A stretch of 57,732 bases of DNA, taken from the NCBI GenBank assembly GCA_016845585.1, contig JAERSO010000122.1, positions 1 to 57,732 on the forward strand, in the 5' to 3' direction. Positions within the stretch are counted from its first letter, which is position 1; every line of letters begins with the position of its first letter. This document shows, one piece after another, positions 9,004 through 19,931 of this stretch. Origin of the DNA: Acidimicrobiaceae bacterium. GTDB taxonomy: Bacteria; Actinomycetota; Acidimicrobiia; Acidimicrobiales; Aldehydirespiratoraceae. The notes below the pieces were generated by a model. The model was not told the origin of the DNA and did not search any database. It worked only from the letters and a program-made list of their open reading frames with translations. A program made the position numbers and the translations under genes.

Positions 9004-9876
9004 ATGCCCAACATCACCGTTCAGGCCGACATCGACATCGAATACGACATCCGCGGCGATGGTGAGCCGATCCTGTTCGTGATGGGGCTCGGCGGCCAGC
9101 TGATCGACTGGGTCGACGAGTTCGTGGACCCGTTCGTCGATGCGGGCCATCAGGTCATCCGGTTCGACAACCGCGACAGCGGCCTGTCGACCATGACCGA
9201 CTGGCGACCGCCGGGGATGCTGAAGATGTTGTGGGCCGGACTTCGACGCAAGCCCGTGGCGTGGTCGGGTTACACGGTCGACGACATGGCGGACGATGCC
9301 GCCAATCTGCTCGATGAGCTCGGGCTCGAGTCCGCTCATGTTGTGGGAGCGTCGATGGGCGGGATGATCGCCCAGACGATGGCGATCCGGCATCCGTCCA
9401 GAGTCCGCTCGCTGTGCTCCATCATGTCGAACACCGGTGACCGCAAGAACGGCATGTTCTCGCCGTCGCTCATCCGTCGACTGGCCTTTCGTCGGCCGCC
9501 GAACCGGGCCCGTGCCGTCGAGTACGTGGTCGATGTGATGGAGGCCATTTCGGGCCCGCACTTCGATCGGGCCTCCTACGAAGTGCGGGCGAAAGCCGAC
9601 ATCGAGCGCAGCTTCGCCCCGAAGGCGGTGATGCGTCAGAGTGCCGCGATCGCAGCCAGCGTGGACCGCACCGAGGCTCTCGGTCGGGTTTGCGCGCCCA
9701 CGCTCGTGATCCACGGACTGGTCGACCCGCTGGTGAGACCGAGCGGAGGGACGGCCACCGCCAGGGCGATCCCCGGCTCACGGCTTCTCATGTTCCCCGA
9801 CATGGGCCACGACCTACCGGCGCCGCGCGCCGATGAGATCCGCGACGAGATCCTCGCCAACGTCCGCCGGGCCTGA
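9004..9876 (+). CDS. Alpha/beta hydrolase
   Basis: A 290-residue alpha/beta-fold hydrolase. The nucleophile elbow is GASMGGM with Ser117, the likely acid is the Asp in HGLVDPLV and the His is in DMGHDLPAP. The oxyanion region is VMGLGGQLIDW near the N-terminus, and RFDNRDSGLS is typical of the DhaA/BphD-like group. The start ATG directly follows the ABC-F stop codon, so translation is probably coupled. Substrate cannot be assigned. Its 3' end abuts the DUF2461 remnant on the other strand. Confidence 0.88.
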   Translation: MPNITVQADIDIEYDIRGDGEPILFVMGLGGQLIDWVDEFVDPFVDAGHQVIRFDNRDSGLSTMTDWRPPGMLKMLWAGLRRKPVAWSGYTVDDMADDAANLLDELGLESAHVVGASMGGMIAQTMAIRHPSRVRSLCSIMSNTGDRKNGMFSPSLIRRLAFRRPPNRARAVEYVVDVMEAISGPHFDRASYEVRAKADIERSFAPKAVMRQSAAIAASVDRTEALGRVCAPTLVIHGLVDPLVRPSGGTATARAIPGSRLLMFPDMGHDLPAPRADEIRDEILANVRRA

Positions 9877-9878
9877 CC

Positions 9879-10073
9879 CTCGATGAGCGGCGAGATGTCG
9901 GACTGGAGCCGCGCCGTCATCGCACCGACGAACGCCTTCGCCGGTGCGGCGATCTCCGCGTCGTATTGCTTCTTGTTCGCCTGGAAGAAGTCGCGGTTGC
10001 CCTCGCCGATCGCGGCGAGCAGATCAAGCCCCGTCTGCGGGAACCCTGTGAACGCTGTCTGGCCTGACCCCAC
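9879..10073 (-). pseudogene. Truncated DUF2461-family gene (N-terminal remnant)
   Basis: From GTG 10073 the minus strand encodes about 65 residues that match the start of DUF2461 (TIGR02453) proteins: FTGFPQTGLDLLAAIGEGN, then RDFFQANKKQYDAEIAAPAK, ending RLQSDISPLIE. Intact members continue for about 150 more residues, including a conserved NGSI / RFNPGxSPYK region. Here the similarity stops at 9879 and the frame runs into the antisense of the hydrolase gene, so the remainder has been lost. The remnant overlaps the 3' end of rarD by 50 nt on the same strand. Family recognition is from memory of the motif pattern. Confidence 0.65.
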
Positions 10074-10920
10074 GCCGCGACCCTAGGGCAAAGACGGCGA
10101 GGCCGGCCCAGACGATGACGTACCCGACGACCTGACCGCCGGACCAGGGCTCGTCGTAGACCACCGTGCCCATCACGAACTGCAGCGTGGGGTTCACGTA
10201 GAAGAGGACCCCGATGATCGACAGCGGGATGCGGCGGGCCGCCCAGCCGAAGCAGAGCAACGGGAACGCGGTGACGAGCGCGGTGGCGGCGAGCCAGAGA
10301 TCTCGTTCCGGTACCGACACTCCCAGGAGGCCATCGCCCATCGCGGCTCTCACGATGAGGTAGCTCACGGCCACAGGCACGAGCAGGACGACTTCGAGCG
10401 TCAGGCCATCCAGCGATTCGATCGGCGCCGTCTTGCGGACGTATCCGTAGACGGCGAACGTCATCGCGATCATGAGGGCCAGCCAGGGCACGGCACCCAC
10501 GTCGATCGACAGGACGAGAACGCCGAACGCGGCGATGCCGATCGCCACGGCCTGCGTGCGATGCAGCCGTTCGTGGAGAACCAGCACACCGATCAGGACC
10601 GCGAAGAGCGGGTTCATGAAGTATCCCAGGCTCGACTGGAGGACCTGGTCGGTGTTGACGGCGTAGACGAAACCCAGCCAGTTGGTGGCGAGCATCGTGG
10701 CCGACAGCGTCATCGCCCGTCGCGTCCGACGATCAGCCAGGAGACGGCGGACATTGCCGATCCCATGGCGTTGCGCCTGGATCGCACCCAGGAGGATGGC
10801 GGTGGTGGCGACACGGAAGGCAATGGCGTCCACCGACGGAACGGTGTGCATCTTCCAGAACCACGGCGACAGGCCCCACCAGGTGTACGCCGCGACCGCA
10901 ACCAGGACTCCACGACGCAT
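10024..10920 (-). CDS. rarD: RarD-type EamA/DMT-family transporter
   Basis: A 298-residue protein with about ten predicted membrane helices in two EamA repeats. The N-terminus MRRGVLVAVAAYTWWGLSP, then NWLGFVYAVNTDQVLQSSLG (which includes the YAVN/SSLGYF-type motif) and the C-terminal IIGVLFYVNPTLQFVMG are diagnostic of the RarD subgroup. RarD proteins are inner-membrane exporters of unproven substrate. The last about 17 residues (RRGVRPDSVHRVPADGA) overlap the DUF2461 remnant and may have been altered by that rearrangement. The ATG is 6 nt after a TAGCGT hexamer. Confidence 0.9.
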   Translation of the reverse strand: MRRGVLVAVAAYTWWGLSPWFWKMHTVPSVDAIAFRVATTAILLGAIQAQRHGIGNVRRLLADRRTRRAMTLSATMLATNWLGFVYAVNTDQVLQSSLGYFMNPLFAVLIGVLVLHERLHRTQAVAIGIAAFGVLVLSIDVGAVPWLALMIAMTFAVYGYVRKTAPIESLDGLTLEVVLLVPVAVSYLIVRAAMGDGLLGVSVPERDLWLAATALVTAFPLLCFGWAARRIPLSIIGVLFYVNPTLQFVMGTVVYDEPWSGGQVVGYVIVWAGLAVFALGSRRGVRPDSVHRVPADGA

Positions 10921-10926
10921 CCGCGC

Positions 10927-10932
10927 ACGCTA
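10927..10932 (-). promoter_or_regulatory. Leaderless -10 element of rarD
   Basis: Minus-strand TAGCGT, 6 nt before the ATG at 10920. Same geometry as surE, glsB and dinB. Confidence 0.55.
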
Positions 10933-10983
10933 TCTCCGTGCTCCCTCGACCAGCCGCGCTGGACAGCCAAGTCCGTTCGGGAA

Positions 10984-10989
10984 TAGAAC
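10984..10989 (+). promoter_or_regulatory. Possible leaderless -10 of the molybdopterin oxidoreductase gene
   Basis: TAGAAC 7 nt before ATG 10997. The last base departs from TAnnnT, so support is weaker than for the other sites. Confidence 0.35.
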
Positions 10990-10996
10990 TGACTCC

Positions 10997-13264
<2,268 letters not shown>

Positions 13265-13269
13265 TCGTC

Positions 13270-13728
13270 GTGACCGGGATCCGGTTCGAGAACGAGCACT
13301 GCCCCATCGCCCGGGTCACCGAGCTGCTGGCGGATCGGTGGACGCCGCTCATCTTGCGCGACGTGATGGCGGGGACCCGACGGTTCGACGACCTTCAGGC
13401 GGATCTCGGCGCGAGCCGAGCAGTACTGAGCCAACGACTCAAGCGCCTGATCGAGGCGGGACTGATCCGACGTGAGCAGTACGAGACCCGCCCGCCTCGC
13501 TACGAGTACCGGTTGACCGACAGCGGCGCGGCCGCGTGGGACGTGCTGGCAGCCATGTGGGCATTCGGCGAGGCTCTTCTGGGGGACGACGAGCAGCAAC
13601 CACCGACGGAACTCGCCTTCCGTGACTCCGGCGAGGCGTTCCGGCCGGTCGTGGTCGACGAGGCCACGGGTCGGAGAGTCGGGTATCGCGATATCCGGAT
13701 GCGCCGCCGCCGGGTGTCCACCCCGTGA
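13270..13728 (+). CDS. HxlR-family winged-helix transcriptional regulator
   Basis: 152 residues. The HxlR signature is clear: CPIARVTELLADRWTPLILR followed by GTRRFDDLQADLG, SRAVLSQRLKRLIEAGLI and the wing RPPRYEYRLTDSG. The Cys near residue 10 is the conserved redox or effector-sensing cysteine of this family. Start GTG 13270 places the domain at the N-terminus. The gene follows the molybdopterin oxidoreductase by 5 nt and overlaps the DNA ligase start in a GTGA quadruplet, so all three may be one operon; it could regulate the oxidoreductase. Confidence 0.9.
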   Translation: MTGIRFENEHCPIARVTELLADRWTPLILRDVMAGTRRFDDLQADLGASRAVLSQRLKRLIEAGLIRREQYETRPPRYEYRLTDSGAAAWDVLAAMWAFGEALLGDDEQQPPTELAFRDSGEAFRPVVVDEATGRRVGYRDIRMRRRRVSTP

Positions 13729-15206
13729 GGCTCGCCGACCTCGTGGCCGCCACTGATGAGGTCGCCGCCACGAGCGCACGCAAAGCGAAGACGGAGCGTC
13801 TCGCCGAGTTGCTGCGAATGGCCGACGCCGACGAGATGACCGTCGTCGTCGGTTTGCTCTCCGGCGATCCCCGCCAGGGCCGGATCGGAGTCGGATGGGC
13901 CACCGTCGGCGGCGTCGCGGCTGAACCGGCCGAGGCAGCGACCATCGCCGTCGCCGAACTCGACGAGCTGCTCAGCGAGATCGCGGTCACCCGCGGCGAA
14001 GGCTCGGCGGGAGCTCGAGCGGGGATGCTCCGCGAGTTCCTCGGTCGTTGCACCGCACCGGGAGCGGACTTCGTTCGCCGACTCCTGATCGGCGAGCTCC
14101 GACAGGGGGCGAACGCTGGCATCGTCACCGATGCGGTGGCGAAGGCCGCCGAGGTGCCCGCCGCGGCGTTGCGCCGAGCAGTGATGCTCTCGGGCGACCT
14201 CGGCGCCGCCGCCACGATCGCCAAGCGAGAGGGTCGTGCAGGCCTCGACGCCGTCACGCTCGAACTCCAGCGCCCGATCCAACCGATGCTGGCGTCGACG
14301 GCGAAGAGCGTCGCCGATGCCATCACCGAGACGGGCGAGGCATCGGTCGAGTGGAAACTCGACGGCATCCGCATCCAGGCCCACAAGCACGGGGACCAGG
14401 TACGGGTGTGGACGCGCAGCCTGCGAGAGATCACCAGCGGCGTCCCCGAGGTCGTGAAGATCGTGCAGGCACTCCCGGCGTCGAGCCTCGTGCTCGACGG
14501 CGAGGTGCTCGGCATCACCGATGAGGGCGAGCCGGTCGCCTCCCAGGACACGATCAGCAACCGGTCGGGAGTGGCGCCGTTCTTCTTCGATCTCCTGCAC
14601 CACGACGGTGACGATCTCCTCGATGCACCTCTCCGGGAGCGCCGGACCCGCTTGACCACCGTCGCGGGCGACCGAGCGATTCCCGGGCTCATCACCGATG
14701 ATCCGGTGGCCGGCCAGGCCGTACTCGGTCAAGCGTTGGCCGGTCACCATGAGGGCGTGATGGTGAAGGCGGCCGACTCGCCGTATCAGGCCGGTCGGCG
14801 GGGCAAGACGTGGCGCAAGGTCAAACCCGTCCACACCTTCGATCTCGTCGTCCTGGCGGTGGAACACGGTAGCGGCCGACGCGAGGGTTGGCTGTCGAAC
14901 ATCCACATGGGCGCTCGGGCCGCCGATGGCTCGTTCGTGATGGTCGGCAAGACCTTCAAGGGCATGACCGACGAGACGTTGCGCTGGCAGACGGAGCGAT
15001 TCCGCGAGCTCGAGATCGACGACAACGGGTGGCAGGTGACCGTGCGGCCCGAACAGGTCGTGGAGATCGCCATCGATGGCGTGCAGCGCTCGAGCCGATA
15101 CCCCGGCGGGGTCGCGCTGCGCTTCGCCCGGGTCGTGCGCTACCGCCACGACAAGCCATCCGCCGGAGCCGACACGATCGAGACCCTGCAAGCACTCCAG
15201 CGTTAG
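13725..15206 (+). CDS. lig: ATP-dependent DNA ligase
   Basis: A 493-residue ATP-dependent ligase. An N-terminal helical DNA-binding domain occupies about residues 1-190. The nucleotidyltransferase motif I is EWKLDGIRIQ with the AMP-accepting Lys211. Other motifs include LVLDGEVLG, a FFFDLLHHDG element, GVMVKAADSPY and KTWRKVKP (motif V). The OB domain follows with GKTFKGMTDETLRW and VVEIAIDGVQRSSRYPGG. This length and layout match the LigB-type ATP ligases of Actinobacteria, which act in repair beside the essential NAD-dependent LigA. Its GTG start overlaps the stop of the HxlR gene. Confidence 0.93.
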   Translation: MRLADLVAATDEVAATSARKAKTERLAELLRMADADEMTVVVGLLSGDPRQGRIGVGWATVGGVAAEPAEAATIAVAELDELLSEIAVTRGEGSAGARAGMLREFLGRCTAPGADFVRRLLIGELRQGANAGIVTDAVAKAAEVPAAALRRAVMLSGDLGAAATIAKREGRAGLDAVTLELQRPIQPMLASTAKSVADAITETGEASVEWKLDGIRIQAHKHGDQVRVWTRSLREITSGVPEVVKIVQALPASSLVLDGEVLGITDEGEPVASQDTISNRSGVAPFFFDLLHHDGDDLLDAPLRERRTRLTTVAGDRAIPGLITDDPVAGQAVLGQALAGHHEGVMVKAADSPYQAGRRGKTWRKVKPVHTFDLVVLAVEHGSGRREGWLSNIHMGARAADGSFVMVGKTFKGMTDETLRWQTERFRELEIDDNGWQVTVRPEQVVEIAIDGVQRSSRYPGGVALRFARVVRYRHDKPSAGADTIETLQALQR

Positions 15207-15207
15207 G

Positions 15208-15213
15208 CATACT
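15208..15213 (+). promoter_or_regulatory. Leaderless -10 element of the DUF3039 gene
   Basis: CATACT, 6 nt before ATG 15220. The first base departs from TAnnnT. It lies just after the ligase stop codon. Confidence 0.4.
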
Positions 15214-15219
15214 GGCTTC

Positions 15220-15480
15220 ATGGCTGACGCGCCGGCACCGCTCACGATCACTGCCCCGACCGAAGAGACCGTCACGAATCCGGTCACCGACGAGGGCGAT
15301 CACGACCGGTTCGCCCACTATGTGCGCAAGGCGGATGCCGCCCGGGCCGCCGTGGAGGGTGTGCCGGTGCGGGCACTGTGCGGGAAGGTCTGGGTCCCCA
15401 ACCGCGACCCGTCCAAGTACCCGGTGTGCCCGGAGTGCAACAAGATCCGCGACCGCCTGATGAACCGCAACAACAACTAG
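15220..15480 (+). CDS. DUF3039 small zinc-binding protein
   Basis: An 86-residue protein of an Actinobacteria-specific family of unknown function. The core is HYVRKADAARAAVEGVPVRA, followed by LCGKVWVPNRDPSKYPVCPECNKI, with one Cys and a C-x2-C pair that should form a zinc site. Length is typical. The ATG lies 6 nt after CATACT, consistent with an own leaderless promoter even though the ligase gene ends only 13 nt upstream. Confidence 0.88.
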   Translation: MADAPAPLTITAPTEETVTNPVTDEGDHDRFAHYVRKADAARAAVEGVPVRALCGKVWVPNRDPSKYPVCPECNKIRDRLMNRNNN

Positions 15481-15529
15481 GCGTTCAGGCGCAGGGTTCA
15501 GATCCGAACGGTCCTGCCGATGGGTCTCC

Positions 15530-17176
15530 GTGGTGAAACGAGCCGCGGCCGTACTGATACTCGTCCTTGCGACGTTTGGTGGTGTCGTCGCGCCCGCGTT
15601 CGGCCAGCAACCCGAGCCTTCGCCGGGAGATGTCGCACCCCGCTCCGTCACTGCTGAGGAGATGCGCGAGGCGCGCGCGATTCCCGGCGGATTGGCCGAC
15701 GACACGCTGCGCTACCTCCTCTTGGAGGTCGCACTGATCGAGGAGCTCGGTGCGTTCGCGCCGACGAACTTCCGGCAGGCGATGTTCGACCCGACCACGG
15801 ATTTCGAGCTCATCCACAGCCGCTATGGCCGCTGGCCCGACACGGATCACGAGAAGCTGCTGGCCGTGCTCGATGCGGTCGACACCGAACTCGCCACCCG
15901 CCTGTCGGCCTTCCGACTCCTCGGCGACGCCTCGAACCCACTCCTCGATTTCGCCGTCGGTCGCCTGCCGGCCGACTGGCGGGTGAAGCTCTCGCTCGGC
16001 GACACCGAGTTCATCACCGGCTTCGAATACGCCGGTGCCATCAGATCACTCATCGCGTCCGACATCGATCCGGATGTCGTTCGTTCCGGTGAGCCATTCG
16101 CCGCCGGTGACGCGTTGATCCTCGCCCTTTCGGCGGCGGTGGACAGCCTCGCGGACGCCGAGGAGCTGAACCGGCTGCTCAGCGCCGAAGTCGCCGATCT
16201 CCAGGCCGAAGTCGCCGCACTCGCCGACGCGCCACGCGCCGGTGACTCCACACAGCCCGCCACGTCGTGGACGACCTGGATCGTCGCCGGCGGCGGCGGA
16301 CTTGTGGTCTTCCTGCTCCTCGCCATCGGGGTCACGACACGCCGTGCCGCACGCCGGCGCGCCGGCGACCATGTGAAGACCGACGCGATGGAGGCCCATC
16401 GTCTCCTCTCGGCCACCCGAACGGAGGCCGATGTGGCCGCGGTGGCTGCCGAGATCGGCGTGGGCCTCACCGGGGCACACGGCGCCGCGGTCCTGCGGCG
16501 CACCCCCGACGGCCTTCGCCCGGCCGGCCAAGCCGACGTATTGATCAGTTCGGGCCTGAGCCGCATCGTCGAAGCCGGGCAAGCGCTCGACGCCACACTG
16601 TCGAACGATCCCTTCCTCCCCGGCATCGATGCCGCAGTCGTCGGCGTGCCCGTCGTCAACAACGGCTCGGTCATCGGCGTCTTGATGGCGATGATCGACG
16701 AGTTGACCTCGCTCGGCAACCGCCGGCGCCTCGACGGCGACCTGGAGAGCACGCTGGCCGAGGCCGTCGCGTCCGACCTGCCGGTCGGTTTCGCCATGAT
16801 CGACGTCGACCACTTCAAGGCCTACAACGACACGCACGGGCACACCGCCGGCGATGTCGCGCTGCAGAACGTGGCCGCGACCATCGCGGCCTGTGTTCGC
16901 GACAGTGATGTCGTGTACCGCTACGGCGGCGAAGAATTCTCCATGCTGCTGCCAGGAGCCACTCCACAGGAAGTGGTGGCCGTCGCGGAGCGGGTCCGCG
17001 CCGCGGTCGAAGCACTCGACGTCGTCGGCGAACACCTGCAACCGTCGGGAAAGCTGACGGTATCCGTCGGCGTGGCGACGCTCGAGAGTGGCGGGGCCGG
17101 CGACATCAAGGAACGAGCCGATGCCGCGCTGTATCGAGCGAAGTCCGGCGGACGCAACACCGTGGTCGTTGACTGA
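15530..17176 (+). CDS. Membrane-anchored diguanylate cyclase (GGDEF protein)
   Basis: 548 residues. An N-terminal signal peptide (to about residue 26), then an extracytoplasmic region to about residue 235 ending in a short coiled coil (EELNRLLSAEVADLQAEVAAL). A single membrane helix follows near 245-268, then a GAF-like segment and a C-terminal GGDEF domain with GGEEF at residues 466-470. The inhibitory site RxxD (RDSD) lies exactly five residues before GGEEF, so product inhibition by cyclic di-GMP is expected. The protein should make cyclic di-GMP in response to an external signal. GTG 15530 is preferred; GTG 15533 would be equivalent. Confidence 0.9.
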   Translation: MVKRAAAVLILVLATFGGVVAPAFGQQPEPSPGDVAPRSVTAEEMREARAIPGGLADDTLRYLLLEVALIEELGAFAPTNFRQAMFDPTTDFELIHSRYGRWPDTDHEKLLAVLDAVDTELATRLSAFRLLGDASNPLLDFAVGRLPADWRVKLSLGDTEFITGFEYAGAIRSLIASDIDPDVVRSGEPFAAGDALILALSAAVDSLADAEELNRLLSAEVADLQAEVAALADAPRAGDSTQPATSWTTWIVAGGGGLVVFLLLAIGVTTRRAARRRAGDHVKTDAMEAHRLLSATRTEADVAAVAAEIGVGLTGAHGAAVLRRTPDGLRPAGQADVLISSGLSRIVEAGQALDATLSNDPFLPGIDAAVVGVPVVNNGSVIGVLMAMIDELTSLGNRRRLDGDLESTLAEAVASDLPVGFAMIDVDHFKAYNDTHGHTAGDVALQNVAATIAACVRDSDVVYRYGGEEFSMLLPGATPQEVVAVAERVRAAVEALDVVGEHLQPSGKLTVSVGVATLESGGAGDIKERADAALYRAKSGGRNTVVVD

Positions 17177-17219
17177 ATATGCTGCGAGGGTCTGTCCCAC
17201 CTGACCCGAAGGATCCAGC

Positions 17220-17657
17220 GTGAAGGTCGCCGTTGTCTACGAGAGCCGAACCGGAAGCACCGCTCGAGCCGCCGAGCTGATCGGCGCCGCCGCCCAGGAA
17301 CTCGGCCATGAGGTCGGCGTCTGGCCGACGGGCAAGGTGAACCTCGGATTCCTCACGGATGCCGATATGGTCTTTCTCGGCACCTGGACCGATGGGATCG
17401 TCGTGGCCGGCCACCGACCCGGCGACGCCGGGCGCCTGCTCGACATGCCGGGCATCTGGGGCAAGCCCACGGCCGGGTTCGTGACCTACAAGTTCCACGC
17501 CGGCAAGGTCATCGAGAAGGTGGGTGACGTGGTCACCCTGCTCGGCGGCGATTGGCTCGGGGGCCGCACCTTCCGCAAGGACAAGCTGTCCGAGGGTGTC
17601 GCCGGATTCGTCGTCGCCGCCCTCGACGAAGCCGAGTCCCGCATTTCAACTGTGTGA
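17220..17657 (+). CDS. Flavodoxin-like protein
   Basis: 145 residues of flavodoxin fold. The FMN phosphate-binding loop is ESRTGSTARAAELI near the N-terminus, followed by the VFLGTWTDG segment that should contact the isoalloxazine ring and PTAGFVTYKFH. It lacks other domains and probably carries electrons or protects against oxidative stress; partner unknown. GTG 17220 has GAAGGA about 7 nt upstream, so unlike many neighbours it has a conventional ribosome site. Confidence 0.85.
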   Translation: MKVAVVYESRTGSTARAAELIGAAAQELGHEVGVWPTGKVNLGFLTDADMVFLGTWTDGIVVAGHRPGDAGRLLDMPGIWGKPTAGFVTYKFHAGKVIEKVGDVVTLLGGDWLGGRTFRKDKLSEGVAGFVVAALDEAESRISTV

Positions 17658-17722
17658 CGATCGGGAACCTCGCGGTGAATTCGAACGTCTTTTGGGGGAC
17701 CATTCAGCCAGAGGAATCCCCC

Positions 17723-18151
17723 ATGCGCAGCCACATACAGGGCTTGTTCCTGCTCCTCATCGTCGGTATCGCTCTGCTCGGCATGGCCCGCTACGCCGCG
17801 CCCGTGGTTTCCGAGGCACTCGGTGAGGACGGCGCGCTGCAGGCGGAGAGCGCCCCCGAGGACGTGATCGACCTCGCCGCAGTGGAGGCCGAACTCGATC
17901 CACCGCTCACCGGCGATGAGGTCGGCGTGATCCAGGATCACCTCACACGGCTCGGGTTCGATCCGGGCCCGGTGGACGGCCTGATGGGCCCGAGCACGAG
18001 CACGGCCATCGAGGAAGCGATCGTTGAATACCAGTTGAACATCGGCTCGAGCGATCGAGATCTGCTCAACTACACCCAGTCCCTCATCGACGCGCTGGAC
18101 GCCGCCGCCGCCGCCACCGAAGAGGAACTCGGCACGGCCGAAGACGGCTGA
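17723..18151 (+). CDS. Membrane-anchored protein with a peptidoglycan-binding-like domain
   Basis: 142 residues. An N-terminal membrane anchor or uncleaved signal (GLFLLLIVGIALLGM, residues 7-21) is followed by an acidic linker. Residues 60-110 resemble the PG_binding_1 repeat: DEVGVIQDHLTRLGFDPGPV, then DGLMGPSTSTAIEEAI. ATG 17723 follows a GAGGAA sequence 6-11 nt upstream. The frame is open further upstream but that part overlaps the flavodoxin gene. Likely an envelope protein; role otherwise unknown. Confidence 0.8.
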   Translation: MRSHIQGLFLLLIVGIALLGMARYAAPVVSEALGEDGALQAESAPEDVIDLAAVEAELDPPLTGDEVGVIQDHLTRLGFDPGPVDGLMGPSTSTAIEEAIVEYQLNIGSSDRDLLNYTQSLIDALDAAAAATEEELGTAEDG

Positions 18152-18210
18152 GAACTGCCTGGAAGCAACAACGCCGCGGGTGCTACGGTTGCACCACTGC
18201 GGAGGGCGCG

Positions 18211-19008
18211 ATGACGCAGGTAGCGACCGATCTCAACCAACCCCCAACCTCCCCCGATCACCACCGTTCCCGCTACGGCTGGTTGCTCGGACGCGAGCTG
18301 ACGATACTCCTCACTGGATTCATGCTGTACCGGTTCGTCAGGCTCATCGTGAAAGACGAGATCGACCGGGCACTCGTCAACAGCAACACGGTCGTCGATT
18401 GGGAACGAGCGCTCGGGATCTTCAACGAGGTCGATCTGCAGTCCACCATCCTCGACAGCGACCTGATCGTGTGGAGCCTCAACCGCTACTACTTCTTCGC
18501 CCACTTCATCGGTAGTGCCGCTTTCCTCATCTGGCTGTACGTGCGGCATTTCGACCACTACGGCCGGGTCCGCCGCGTGATGTTCGGGGTGACGTTCATC
18601 GCGCTGGCGGTACATGTCGTGTTCCCGCTCGCCCCGCCCCGCTGGTTCCCGCACATGGGCTTCGTCGACACACTTCAGACGTACGGCCCGAAGATCTACG
18701 ACAGCGAGACGATCACCAACACCGCGAATCAGATCGCCGCGATGCCATCACTGCACGTCGCCTGGGCCCTCATCGGGGCATGGGCCGTGATCCGGGCGAG
18801 TCGAAGCGTCTGGCGATGGTTGGCGATCGCCCACCCGGTGGTGATGACGGCGGCCGTCGTGTTGACCGCCAACCATTGGTGGCTCGATGCGTTCGTCGCC
18901 GCCGCACTGGTCATGCTCGTCGTGACGGTCGACCTTCCGATCCAGCGCCGCCTGGAGCTCCGAAAGCAGCGCCGGGGCGCCGTCCCTGCCTCTCTGGCTG
19001 CTGAGTGA
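18211..19008 (+). CDS. PAP2-superfamily membrane protein (inositol phosphotransferase-like)
   Basis: 265 residues with about six membrane helices. PAP2-type phosphatase motifs are present in degenerate form: PLAPPRWFP and FVDTLQTYG, AAMPSLHVAWALI (the SxxH core) and TANHWWLDAFVAA with the catalytic His and Asp. The layout resembles the Aur1/Ipt1-like inositolphosphotransferase group. ATG 18211 has GGAGGG 4-5 nt upstream. A TACGGT hexamer at 18184-18189 may give a short leader. The next gene overlaps by 4 nt. Confidence 0.85.
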   Translation: MTQVATDLNQPPTSPDHHRSRYGWLLGRELTILLTGFMLYRFVRLIVKDEIDRALVNSNTVVDWERALGIFNEVDLQSTILDSDLIVWSLNRYYFFAHFIGSAAFLIWLYVRHFDHYGRVRRVMFGVTFIALAVHVVFPLAPPRWFPHMGFVDTLQTYGPKIYDSETITNTANQIAAMPSLHVAWALIGAWAVIRASRSVWRWLAIAHPVVMTAAVVLTANHWWLDAFVAAALVMLVVTVDLPIQRRLELRKQRRGAVPASLAAE

Positions 19009-19931
19009 CACCCCCATACCCGGCACCAAAGGATCCTCCTGTCGGTTCGCTCAACTATCGCCCGACCCACGCGCTGGACCTGCGATTCACGCTCATGGGA
19101 ACGAAGTCCATCGTGACTCGCAGCGGCGTCCACTGGTGGTCGACAGTCACGCCGGAGGGCACCGCTCTGGTCGCCTTCACCCAGCGGGGCGCCGAAATCC
19201 GCGCCGATGCCTGGGGCCGCGGCACCGACTGGGCGCTCACACAGCTCCCGTCGCTGCTCGGCGCCGATGATCACACGGCCGACTCGTTTCAGACGGATCA
19301 CCCGGCGCTACGAGCGCTCACCGAACGGTTCGGCTCGCTTCGAATCGGCGCCACGAACCGGTGGTACGAGGCCCTTGCCATGTCAGCAATCGGGCAGCGG
19401 GTCGTCACCGCCGACGCCAAGTCCTCGCGCCGAGCGCTCGCTCGGCGGTTCGGCGATTCATCGCTGGGCGGACCCCTCGCGGCGTTCCCCGACCCCGATC
19501 AGCTGCTCCGCATCACCGACCACGAGTTTCATCGGGTCGGGATCGAACGAAGTCGGGCGCGGGTCCTGCGGGTGGCAGCCAAGCACGCCGACCGCCTCGA
19601 ACGGCTCGGCTCTGACCACGCCCGGGCCAACGGGGTCGACGCGAACGAGTGGGTTCAGCGCCTGCCCGGCGTTGGGCCCTGGACCGCAGCACTGGCCACG
19701 GCGATCGCCGGTGGTGACACCGACGCCGTACCGGTCGGCGACCTCCACATACCTCGGATGGTGACGTTCGCACTCACGGGCCACGACGACGGGAACGACG
19801 ACACGATGGTCGAGGCGCTCGAGCCGTTCGCCGGCCACCGGCAGCGGGTGGTGCGCATGATCAAGATGAGTGACGTCGGACCACCCGACCACCGGCCGGC
19901 ACCGTTCCGATACGACATTCGAGCGATCTAG
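19005..19931 (+). CDS. AlkA-like DNA-3-methyladenine glycosylase (HhH-GPD)
   Basis: 308 residues. The helix-hairpin-helix is LPGVGPWTAALATAIAGG and the catalytic aspartate is Asp246 in AVPVGDLHIPR. The N-terminal part carries the beta domain of AlkA-type glycosylases. It should excise alkylated purines in base-excision repair. The GTG start overlaps the PAP2 stop codon. Its stop codon interlocks with that of the convergent AlkD-like gene within one CTAG tetranucleotide at 19928-19931. Confidence 0.85.
   Translation: MTPPYPAPKDPPVGSLNYRPTHALDLRFTLMGTKSIVTRSGVHWWSTVTPEGTALVAFTQRGAEIRADAWGRGTDWALTQLPSLLGADDHTADSFQTDHPALRALTERFGSLRIGATNRWYEALAMSAIGQRVVTADAKSSRRALARRFGDSSLGGPLAAFPDPDQLLRITDHEFHRVGIERSRARVLRVAAKHADRLERLGSDHARANGVDANEWVQRLPGVGPWTAALATAIAGGDTDAVPVGDLHIPRMVTFALTGHDDGNDDTMVEALEPFAGHRQRVVRMIKMSDVGPPDHRPAPFRYDIRAI

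Noticed and set aside
7051..9714. Long minus-strand frames opposite the ABC-F and hydrolase genes
   Set aside because: Composition is the usual reverse-strand mirror of GC-rich coding sequence; the plus strand carries all recognised motifs.
13500..15287. 595-codon minus-strand frame opposite the DNA ligase
   Set aside because: Shadow of a strongly supported ligase gene; no domain recognised in it.
18184..18189. TACGGT as a leaderless -10 for the PAP2 gene
   Set aside because: The start codon is 21 nt away and has a good GGAGGG ribosome site, so the mRNA would have a short leader instead.
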